6,624 bases of DNA from Verrucomicrobiota bacterium (GTDB lineage: Bacteria; Verrucomicrobiota; Verrucomicrobiae; Chthoniobacterales; UBA10450): contig QHOZ01000054.1 in the NCBI GenBank assembly GCA_003219495.1, positions 1,694 through 8,317 on the forward strand, in the 5' to 3' direction. The position numbers were made by a program, and so were the translations under genes. The notes under the pieces were generated by a model. That model saw only the letters and a list, made by a program, of their open reading frames with translations, was not told the DNA's origin and made no database searches. Below, in pieces: positions 1 to 5,024 of the stretch (positions are counted from its first letter, which is position 1; each line of letters starts with the position of its first letter).

Positions 1-756
1 CTGATTCCGGTTCCGAGCTTGGAAGGGCGAATCCAACTGCGCGGCGTTTGTTTTAAATACGGCGGACCGGAAGCGCCGAACATTCTGAGCGATATCAACA
101 TCGACATCAGTCCTGGAAAAATGATCGCGTTCGCCGGGCGCAGCGGTTCCGGAAAAACGACGCTGATTAAATTGGTCGCAGGTCTATTGGAGCCGACCGA
201 AGGAACGATCTTATTCGACAATGTCGATCTTAAGACACTGAACTACCGCGATGTCCGGCGAAACATCGGCATGGTGTTGCAAGAGAATCATCTCTTTAAC
301 GACACGATTGCTCGCAACATTGCGTTCGGAGATATGGAACCGGATCTCGACCACGTTCTTGCCGCCGCGCAGGGCGCCGCCGCGCACGACTTCATCATGC
401 GTCTGCCGCTCGGCTACGAAACTAAAGTCGGTGAATCGGGTCTTTCCCTCTCTGGCGGACAGAAACAACGCATCGTGATTGCGCGCGCCATTTACAGCAA
501 TCCGCCGATTTTAATTTTCGACGAAGCCACCAGTGCGCTCGACACCGAATCGGAGCGCGCCATTCAGGAAAACACCGGGCGGCTGATGGCGGGACGAACC
601 ACCATTGTCATTGCGCATCGGCTGAGCACGATTCGCGAAGCGGACGTCATCGTCGTTCTCGAAAAAGGAAGCGTAGCGGAAATGGGCAACCACGATGAGC
701 TGATGGCCCAACGCGGACTTTATTATTACCTCTCGAGCCAGCAGCTCGGCGTTTAA
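1..756 (+). CDS. Exporter-type ABC transporter, C-terminal ATPase domain (5' truncated by window edge)
   Basis: This is the nucleotide-binding domain of an export ABC protein, which hydrolyses ATP on the cytoplasmic face of the inner membrane to drive substrate export. The frame is open to the first base, and the stretch before the Walker A (LIPVPSLEGRIQLRGVCFKY) reads like the usual membrane-domain/NBD linker, so the gene starts outside the window and the in-frame TTG at 19 is not a true start. Counting from the first codon, Walker A GRSGSGKT is at residues 46-53, the Q-loop Gln at 94, signature LSGGQ at 150-154, Walker B ILIFDE at 170-175, D-loop SALD at 178-181 and the H-loop His at 206. 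All catalytic motifs are intact. A HlyD-type adaptor follows 13 nt downstream, which points to the HlyB/CvaB/peptidase-containing exporter class rather than an importer or lipid flippase. Whether the missing N-terminus carries a C39 peptidase domain cannot be seen. The ATPase call is very secure; the substrate is inferred from the neighbours. Confidence 0.95.
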   Translation: MIPVPSLEGRIQLRGVCFKYGGPEAPNILSDINIDISPGKMIAFAGRSGSGKTTLIKLVAGLLEPTEGTILFDNVDLKTLNYRDVRRNIGMVLQENHLFNDTIARNIAFGDMEPDLDHVLAAAQGAAAHDFIMRLPLGYETKVGESGLSLSGGQKQRIVIARAIYSNPPILIFDEATSALDTESERAIQENTGRLMAGRTTIVIAHRLSTIREADVIVVLEKGSVAEMGNHDELMAQRGLYYYLSSQQLGV

Positions 757-769
757 TGCAAGATCGACA

Positions 770-1957
770 ATGAACTCTTCGACACCTTTGCGCGGCTCGA
801 TTGAAACTGAATCAGAGATGATGCCGCAGGATCCGCCGCCGTGGATCATTCGCGGCGCGGCTTGGGTGCTGCTGAGCGCATTTGTCTTCGCTCTCCTTCT
901 CGCGATTGCAATGCGACTGCCCGAAACGGTCCAATGCCCGTTCATTTTGGTGCCGGCGACCGGCGCCGATCCAATTCAAGCCGCACATCAGGGAGTGATC
1001 AGTCGCGTTTCTGTCAGCGAAGGACAACCAGTCAAAAAAGGCGACGAGCTGTTCGTCTTGCGCTCGGATGAAATTCACACCCTGGACACTGAATTGCGCA
1101 CGTTGTCCGAGGATTTACGCATCAAACAGGATGGACTCGCGCGAACGGAAGCGGCTTACCGCGCGCAGTTGAACATTAAACTGGCGGAGATCGAACAAGC
1201 GCAAAGCGAAGTGCAGTTTCGCGAGAACCACGCGAGGACGAGCAAGAATTTAGTGGATCGAATGGAAAAGCTCTCGCGACAAGGCGGAGTTTCGGAAATG
1301 GAATTGATCAAGCTGCGACTCGAGACGGCCGGTTCGGAAAAAGACCTGAGCGTTTCGCAACGAACATTGCAGCAGACCAAACTCGAGCGGGAACGAATGG
1401 AGAGTGACTACGCGAAGTTACGCGGCGAACAACACGCGGAAATCGAAAAACTGAAAATGCGCACGTCCGCGCTGAAGGGGGACCTGGAAAACGCGCAACA
1501 GAACTTGTTGACCGTGCGAAGCCCTTACGACGGGGCGGTGATTTCGGTGGAACAACGCACCGTCGGCAGCGTAGTCCAACAAGGCCAAATCCTTTGCCAA
1601 CTCGCGCAGCAAGACGCGCAGCTACGCGCACGGCTGCTCCTGAAAGAGGCCGGTTTTCCAAAGCTCGCCGTCGCACAAAAGGTCCGATATTTCTTTGAAG
1701 CGTTTCCTTATCAACGCTACGGCGCAATTAGCGGCAAACTCGATTGGATTAGCCCGTCCGCAGTGAGCTCGAGTGAGGGCCCGCATTTCATCGGCCTCGG
1801 TTCACTTGAGAAAACGAGGATTCCCGGAGGAAGCGCACAAGCAATGTCGCTCCGAGTCGGAATGAAGGGCGAAGCGCACATCATTGTCGGTGGCCGGACG
1901 ATGATCCAGTACGCGTTCGAACCGATCCGGCAGCTGCGCGAGAACATTAGCCAGTAA
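770..1957 (+). CDS. HlyD-family membrane fusion (periplasmic adaptor) protein
   Basis: This adaptor would link an inner-membrane ABC exporter to an outer-membrane channel. The 395-residue protein has a short cytoplasmic N-terminus and one membrane segment at about 29-48 (AAWVLLSAFVFALLLAIAM). The first half of a lipoyl-like barrel-sandwich follows at about 70-98 (HQGVISRVSVSEGQPVKKGD). A long charged alpha-helical hairpin, probably coiled coil, spans about 101-245. The second lipoyl half is at about 247-279 (VRSPYDGAVISVEQ, then GSVVQQGQILCQL). A beta-barrel region with the HlyD-like stretch PYQRYGAISGKLDWIS lies at 313-328. Length and order match type I secretion and bacteriocin adaptors. 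The ATG at 770 lies 13 nt after the ABC stop with only a weak purine stretch (AAGA) upstream, so translation may be coupled to the ABC gene. No outer-membrane partner (TolC-like) lies in the window; it may be encoded upstream or elsewhere. The family call is secure, the cargo inferred. Confidence 0.93.
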   Translation: MNSSTPLRGSIETESEMMPQDPPPWIIRGAAWVLLSAFVFALLLAIAMRLPETVQCPFILVPATGADPIQAAHQGVISRVSVSEGQPVKKGDELFVLRSDEIHTLDTELRTLSEDLRIKQDGLARTEAAYRAQLNIKLAEIEQAQSEVQFRENHARTSKNLVDRMEKLSRQGGVSEMELIKLRLETAGSEKDLSVSQRTLQQTKLERERMESDYAKLRGEQHAEIEKLKMRTSALKGDLENAQQNLLTVRSPYDGAVISVEQRTVGSVVQQGQILCQLAQQDAQLRARLLLKEAGFPKLAVAQKVRYFFEAFPYQRYGAISGKLDWISPSAVSSSEGPHFIGLGSLEKTRIPGGSAQAMSLRVGMKGEAHIIVGGRTMIQYAFEPIRQLRENISQ

Positions 1958-1964
1958 CGACGCC

Positions 1965-2990
1965 ATGGAAGTCACGCCCTCGCAGTTGAAGCTGGAAAAT
2001 CTGACCACCAGCAATGCCGCGATGGCGCGTTGTCTGCGACTTGCGCTGCTCGCGGCCAAATCGGACGTGCCAGTCGTTCTGCTGGGCGAAACGGGCACCG
2101 GAAAAACTCTTCTCGCCCATGCCATTCACAACTCGTCCGCCCGCGCGCACGGACCGTTCATCTCGTTCAACGCCTCAGCAATGAGTGACACGCTGCTCGA
2201 GAGTCAGTTGTTTGGGCACGAGAAAGGCGCATTCACCGGCGCGCAACAAACCGTGAAGGGAAAATTCGAGCTAGCCCACGATGGCACCATTTTTCTCGAT
2301 GAAATCTCCGACATGAGCCCGCTCGCGCAGGTAAAGATTTTGCGCGTTCTCGAATATGGGGAGTTCGAGCGACTCGGCTCGGAGCAAATGTTGAAATCAA
2401 ACGCGCGGATTCTTTGCGCGTCGAATTGCTCGCTACGTGAACGCGTGCGGCAGGGAAAATTTCGGGAAGATCTTTTCCAGCGGCTCAACGGCCTCACCTT
2501 GCTCATCCCTCCGCTGCGCGAACGCTCGGAAGAATTGCCGGCGCTGATTGCCGCCGAGCTGAAGATCGCGGCGGCGAAAGAAGGAAAGGAGATTACGGCG
2601 ATTCATCCTGAAGCGATGGAAAAGCTGCTTCATCATCCCTGGCCTGGAAATCTGCGCGAACTAAGCCATACCGTTCGCACGATGGCTCTCTTCTGTGATG
2701 GGCCCGTGATTTTTCCGCATCACGTGATTTTTCCACCGGATTTGGATGCGGGTCATACGAACCCAACTGCGCCAAGTTTGCCTAACGGATTAGCGGAGCA
2801 CACACAGCCACGAGACGGCATGGATTTGTCGCTGGCCAGCGCGGTGAAACGGCACGTTCACTTCGTTTACCAGCAAGCGAATCGAAACCAGCGCCGCACC
2901 GCGAAGCTACTTGGAATCTCCAGAGCTACGCTCGCGCGACATCTTCGAAACTCGGCCCAAAATCAGAGCACGGGGCTGGCGCAATTGTGA
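1965..2990 (+). CDS. Sigma-54-dependent transcriptional activator without N-terminal sensor domain (PspF-like architecture)
   Basis: This is a bacterial enhancer-binding protein: an AAA+ ATPase that remodels sigma-54 RNA polymerase at -24/-12 promoters. In the 341-residue product, Walker A GETGTGKT is at 41-48, the sigma-54-contacting loop GAFTGA at 88-93, Walker B GTIFLDE at 107-113, a sensor I-like ILCASN at 149-154, and FREDLFQRL at 166-174 holds the arginine-finger region. Sensor II PWPGNLREL is at 225-233. A Fis-type helix-turn-helix lies at about 304-327 (ANRNQRRTAKLLGISRATLARHL). Only about 20 residues precede the AAA+ core, so there is no receiver, GAF or PAS domain. This resembles PspF, which is held in check by a partner protein rather than by a built-in sensor. 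The ATG lies 7 nt after the adaptor stop with no clear Shine-Dalgarno, so it probably sits in the same operon. The nearby peptide genes and the promoter-like site at 3116-3130 are likely targets; that link is inferred. Confidence 0.93.
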   Translation: MEVTPSQLKLENLTTSNAAMARCLRLALLAAKSDVPVVLLGETGTGKTLLAHAIHNSSARAHGPFISFNASAMSDTLLESQLFGHEKGAFTGAQQTVKGKFELAHDGTIFLDEISDMSPLAQVKILRVLEYGEFERLGSEQMLKSNARILCASNCSLRERVRQGKFREDLFQRLNGLTLLIPPLRERSEELPALIAAELKIAAAKEGKEITAIHPEAMEKLLHHPWPGNLRELSHTVRTMALFCDGPVIFPHHVIFPPDLDAGHTNPTAPSLPNGLAEHTQPRDGMDLSLASAVKRHVHFVYQQANRNQRRTAKLLGISRATLARHLRNSAQNQSTGLAQL

Positions 2991-3005
2991 AGCCGTGCGG
3001 CTTCA
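2988..3005 (+). other. Small perfect hairpin over the stop codon of the activator gene
   Basis: TGAAGCC pairs with GGCTTCA (7 bp) around a GTGC loop, and the left arm includes the activator's TGA stop codon. It is followed by AAATTAAT rather than a U-run, so it is not a standard rho-independent terminator. It could attenuate read-through, protect the 3' end of the upstream mRNA, or be chance. The pairing is seen; the role is unknown. Confidence 0.4.
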
Positions 3006-3115
3006 AATTAATACCACTGCCGTAATGTCGATCTTACGCGATCCACAAATGTTCTCTTTGTAAGTCCTTCATTTCAAATCTCAAGAGCTTGATTGGGTCG
3101 AGATGAAATTTTCGA

Positions 3116-3130
3116 TGGCACAAATGCTGG
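3116..3130 (+). promoter_or_regulatory. Candidate sigma-54 (-24/-12) promoter upstream of the peptide genes
   Basis: TGGCAC at 3116-3121 is a perfect -24 element. After 5 nt comes CTGG at 3127-3130 where the consensus has TTGC, so the GG-to-GC spacing is right but the -12 element has two mismatches, including the important final C. It is the best such match in the 2991-3146 gap and sits just downstream of a sigma-54 activator gene, which raises its plausibility. Transcription would start near 3142. That is only about 5 nt before the GTG at 3147, so the GTG start would be almost leaderless, while the TTG at 3225 would have a normal leader. No convincing activator-binding inverted repeat was identified upstream; a weak ACAAA/TTTGT repeat at 3045-3061 is the only candidate. 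Confidence 0.4.
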
Positions 3131-3146
3131 TAATAGGCAGCTCGAA

Positions 3147-3338
3147 GTGAGTGCACCGAAAAACAAAAAACAAGCGAGGGCGAGTGAATCAACAAGTCAC
3201 AGACCTAAGCACGGAAAACAAAAATTGATCCGCTTGGACGATCTGATTCCCAAACAAGACGTTTCCGGCGGCTATCAGTTGTTGTTCGGCGTCACTGACG
3301 CAACATCAATAACCAACAACCCAAAACAAGAAAACTGA
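3147..3338 (+). CDS. Small secreted-peptide precursor with DLxPKxDxxGG leader motif (non-ATG start)
   Basis: I do not recognise a named family. From the GTG at 3147 the product has 63 residues. Residues 1-26 are polar and strongly basic, then comes LIRLDDLIPKQDVSGG (27-42), then a 21-residue tail beginning YQLLFGVTD. The stretch before Gly-Gly shares D-L-x-P-K-x-D-x-x-G-G with the next gene (8 of 16 positions identical, several others conservative), so both look like double-glycine-type leaders cut after GG. No in-frame ATG exists. Possible starts are TTG 3093 (upstream of the promoter-like site, so unlikely), GTG 3147 (an AGG at 3135-3137, 9 nt away) and TTG 3225 (a GGAAAA at about 3213; this would leave a 16-residue leader). 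The stop lies 2 nt before the ATG of the next peptide gene, which supports real translation and coupling. The mature tail has no Cys. The role as exported peptide or bacteriocin is inferred from the motif and the exporter genes upstream. Confidence 0.6.
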   Translation: MSAPKNKKQARASESTSHRPKHGKQKLIRLDDLIPKQDVSGGYQLLFGVTDATSITNNPKQEN

Positions 3339-3340
3339 AT

Positions 3341-3547
3341 ATGGCTAAATCAAAGAAAAACATCAAAGTTCGTGATCTCAAACCGAAGAAAGACGCCAAA
3401 GGCGGCGGCGGATATGCAACAGGCGGTGGCAGTGCATGGACCGGCGGCGGCAAAGGCGTGACCGGTGGCGGTTCGGCGACTGGCGGCGGTTCGGCTGCGA
3501 CCGGTGGCGGTTCGGCTGCGACAGGCGGCGGTTCGGCGACACTCTAA
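3341..3547 (+). CDS. Small glycine-rich repeat peptide precursor with DLxPKxDxxGG leader motif
   Basis: The 68-residue product has no named family that I recognise. Residues 1-22 form a Lys-rich leader ending KVRDLKPKKDAKGG. The 46-residue remainder is about 45% Gly, with Thr, Ser and Ala, one Tyr (25) and one Trp (33), and no Cys. Six units TGGGSAW, TGGGKGV, TGGGSA, TGGGSAA, TGGGSAA and TGGGSAT make up most of it. The GG-ending leader shared with the preceding gene, plus the ABC/HlyD genes upstream, suggest a peptide processed after GG and exported, comparable in logic to class II microcins or other RiPP precursors. The absence of Cys argues against disulfide, thiazole or lanthionine chemistry, although Ser and Thr could be modified. 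The ATG is 2 nt after the previous stop with only an A-rich stretch upstream, so translational coupling is likely. A strong terminator begins 10 nt after the stop. That the gene is real is fairly secure; function is inference. Confidence 0.75.
   Translation: MAKSKKNIKVRDLKPKKDAKGGGGYATGGGSAWTGGGKGVTGGGSATGGGSAATGGGSAATGGGSATL
3419..3541 (+). repeat. In-frame tandem repeat (18/21-nt units) encoding TGGGSA(x)
   Basis: Six imperfect units start at 3419, 3440, 3461, 3479, 3500 and 3521. All are 21 nt except the third, which is 18 nt. The last four are nearly identical at the DNA level (ACxGGyGGCGGTTCGGCk), differing mainly at wobble bases, while the first two are more diverged. This gradient suggests recent duplication at the 3' end. 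Every unit length is a multiple of three, so copy-number change would preserve the reading frame. Confidence 0.85.
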
Positions 3548-3556
3548 CGTTCGGAC

Positions 3557-3597
3557 AGCCGCGCTGTCGGTTCGACTCCACAGCGCGGCTTTTTCTT
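3557..3597 (+). terminator. Strong rho-independent terminator closing the peptide operon
   Basis: AGCCGCGCTGT (3557-3567) pairs perfectly with ACAGCGCGGCT (3580-3590), an 11-bp GC-rich stem with a 12-nt loop, followed by TTTTTCTT. It begins 10 nt after the stop of the glycine-rich peptide gene. On the minus strand the hairpin is not followed by a T-run, so it should stop plus-strand transcription and only incidentally mark the 3' end of the convergent glutamate dehydrogenase mRNA. Confidence 0.93.
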
Positions 3598-3616
3598 GTA
3601 CTCGCGCGGCGCTCGT

Positions 3617-4879
3617 TTAAGGAAACAGGCCGCGCATTTTTTTCGCCTTCATCACCCGCTCGACTCCAATGGCCATCGCCGCGGTGCGATGCGAAATCTT
3701 GTGCGCCTTCGCCCGCTTGATCACTTGCGTGAACGAGTGCTCCAGAATGCGGAAGAGTTTGTCGGTCACTTCGGTCTCCGACCACATGAACGCTTGAAGA
3801 CCCTGGACCCATTCAAAGTAGGAAACGATGACGCCGCCGGCATTGCAAAGAATGTCCGGAATCACGAACACTTCGTCCCAACGTTTTTCTAAAAGCAAAT
3901 CGGCTTCCGGCGTGGTCGGTCCGTTCGCACCTTCCGCCAAAATTCGGCATCTCAGGTTGTCGGCGTTGCTTGCATTGATCACGCGATCAACTGCGCACGG
4001 CGCGAGAATGTCGCATGGCATCGTGAGCATTTCTTTTGGATCGACATGATCCGCTTCGTGAAACGCGCGCAGGCTTCCTTTTTTCAGGACGTGTTGCTCA
4101 GCTGCCTGCACATCAATTCCCTTTGGATTGTAAATCGCGGCATACGCGTCGCTGATTCCCACAATTTTAACCCCACTCTTGTAAGCGAGCGAAAGCGCGG
4201 CCACCGAACCCACGTTGCCGAAACCTTGCACGATCGCGGTGCATTTTTCCGGATCGATTTTCAAAATATCCATCGCGCGCTCAATTAAATAAACGACGCC
4301 ACGTCCGGTCGATTCGCGCCGGCCTTCGGTTCCACCGATCGAGACCGGTTTGCCGGTGACGATCTCGCTCACCGCGTAGCCGTGATAAACGGAATACGTG
4401 TCCATGAACCAGGCCATCACTTGTTCATTCGTCCCCATATCGGGACCCATCACATCGGTGTGCGATCCAACAAACGGAATCATTTCCTGCATGTAACGGC
4501 GAGACACGGCTTCGAGTTCGGTCCGCGAAAGTTTCGTCACATCGCACGCGACGCCGCCTTTGGCCCCGCCGTATGGCAAATTCGCGAGCGCGCATTTCCA
4601 GCTCATCCACATCGCCAGCGCCGCCGTTTCACCCATGGATAGCGAGGGCGCAAAACGAGTGCCGCCCTTGGTCGGTCCGAGGGTCAGGTGATGTTGGACT
4701 CGATAACCTTGGAATGTCTTCGTGCTGCCATCATCCATGTGCACTGGCAGCGTCACCGCGATCGCACGCTTCGGATACATCAACCGGTCGCGATCATTCT
4801 TGTCGATGCTCAGGTAATCGGCGATGACCTGAAACTGGTCGCACGCCATTTTAAAAACTTCGTCGTCGTAAATCGTCAT
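3617..4879 (-). CDS. gdhA: Glutamate dehydrogenase, Glu/Leu/Phe/Val dehydrogenase family
   Basis: This cytoplasmic oxidoreductase interconverts glutamate and 2-oxoglutarate plus ammonia using NAD(P)H, linking nitrogen and carbon metabolism. The 420-residue length is normal for the bacterial hexameric family. Visible motifs include GPTKGGTRF (69-76, substrate-site Lys71), MSWKCALANLPYGGAKGG (92-109, catalytic Lys107), GPDMGT (145-150) and the Rossmann glycine motif QGFGNVGS (218-225). EGANGPTTPEAD at 316-327 and PDILCNAGGVIVSYFEW at 341-357 are typical C-terminal landmarks. The MTIYDDEVFKMACDQF start matches the usual N-terminus, supporting the ATG at 4877-4879, though no good Shine-Dalgarno precedes it. 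Coenzyme preference is not settled by the motifs (GISDA follows the second Rossmann strand). The gene converges with the peptide operon and diverges from the PLP enzyme gene. No frameshift or missing catalytic residue was seen. Family membership is secure; leucine- or valine-type activity is less likely given the close fit to GDH signatures. Confidence 0.93.
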   Translation of the reverse strand: MTIYDDEVFKMACDQFQVIADYLSIDKNDRDRLMYPKRAIAVTLPVHMDDGSTKTFQGYRVQHHLTLGPTKGGTRFAPSLSMGETAALAMWMSWKCALANLPYGGAKGGVACDVTKLSRTELEAVSRRYMQEMIPFVGSHTDVMGPDMGTNEQVMAWFMDTYSVYHGYAVSEIVTGKPVSIGGTEGRRESTGRGVVYLIERAMDILKIDPEKCTAIVQGFGNVGSVAALSLAYKSGVKIVGISDAYAAIYNPKGIDVQAAEQHVLKKGSLRAFHEADHVDPKEMLTMPCDILAPCAVDRVINASNADNLRCRILAEGANGPTTPEADLLLEKRWDEVFVIPDILCNAGGVIVSYFEWVQGLQAFMWSETEVTDKLFRILEHSFTQVIKRAKAHKISHRTAAMAIGVERVMKAKKMRGLFP

Positions 4880-4890
4880 CAGAAGAGGGG

Positions 4891-4904
4891 CGGCGTTCCC
4901 GCCG
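4891..4904 (-). other. GC-rich hairpin just upstream of the glutamate dehydrogenase start
   Basis: CGGCG (4891-4895) and CGCCG (4900-4904) can pair around a 4-nt loop; an alternative register pairs GGCGG with CCGCC. It covers the zone about 12-25 nt upstream of the ATG, next to where a ribosome binding site would sit, and the gene has no clear Shine-Dalgarno. It could influence translation initiation, or simply be chance in GC-rich DNA. Confidence 0.3.
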
Positions 4905-4917
4905 AAAAGTGAAGCAT

Positions 4918-4947
4918 GCTATTTGCGCCGAAAAATGGTCGCGTCAA
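4918..4947 (-). promoter_or_regulatory. Weak candidate sigma-70-type promoter for glutamate dehydrogenase
   Basis: On the minus strand TTGACG (plus 4942-4947) matches the -35 consensus at 5 of 6 positions. After 18 nt, AATAGC (plus 4918-4923) is a poor -10 with 3 of 6 matches. Transcription would begin near 4911, giving a leader of about 30 nt. The position in the 145-nt divergent spacer is sensible, but the -10 is weak. In the same spacer, the plus-strand gene has only a loose TCGACA/TAACGT pair (4985-5012) and a 10-bp palindrome ACGAATTCGT at 4998-5007 that might be an operator. Confidence 0.3.
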
Positions 4948-5024
4948 ATGCAAACCCGAGAAAGAGGCGACCGCAGTCATTAGATCGACAAGCGCTAACG
5001 AATTCGTAACGTGCCGCTTGAGCC

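Noticed and set aside
511..945. 144-residue minus-strand open frame over the ABC/HlyD junction
   Set aside because: It is antisense to the intact Walker B and H-loop coding region and to the HlyD start, with no recognisable protein motif.
1308..1727. 139-residue minus-strand open frame inside the HlyD gene
   Set aside because: Arg-rich composition typical of antisense GC-rich coding DNA; the HlyD frame explains the region fully.
3093..3146. TTG at 3093 as start of the first small peptide (81 residues)
   Set aside because: It would place the start upstream of the sigma-54-like site, has no clear ribosome binding site, and adds residues with no leader-like character.
3419..3544. Glycine-rich tandem repeats as a CRISPR-like or non-coding repeat array
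   Set aside because: Units are contiguous, 18-21 nt, in frame and lack spacers; they are simply coding repeats.
3557..3590. Loop GGTTCGACTCC in the terminator resembles a tRNA T-arm, hinting at a tRNA or tRNA remnant
   Set aside because: No acceptor stem, anticodon arm or CCA can be placed around it; the 11-bp stem followed by a T-run is a complete terminator by itself.
3378..3812. 144-residue minus-strand open frame across the glycine-rich peptide gene and the end of gdhA
   Set aside because: Its Arg/Ser/His-rich low-complexity sequence is what the reverse complement of GC-rich repeats produces, and it overlaps two better-supported genes.
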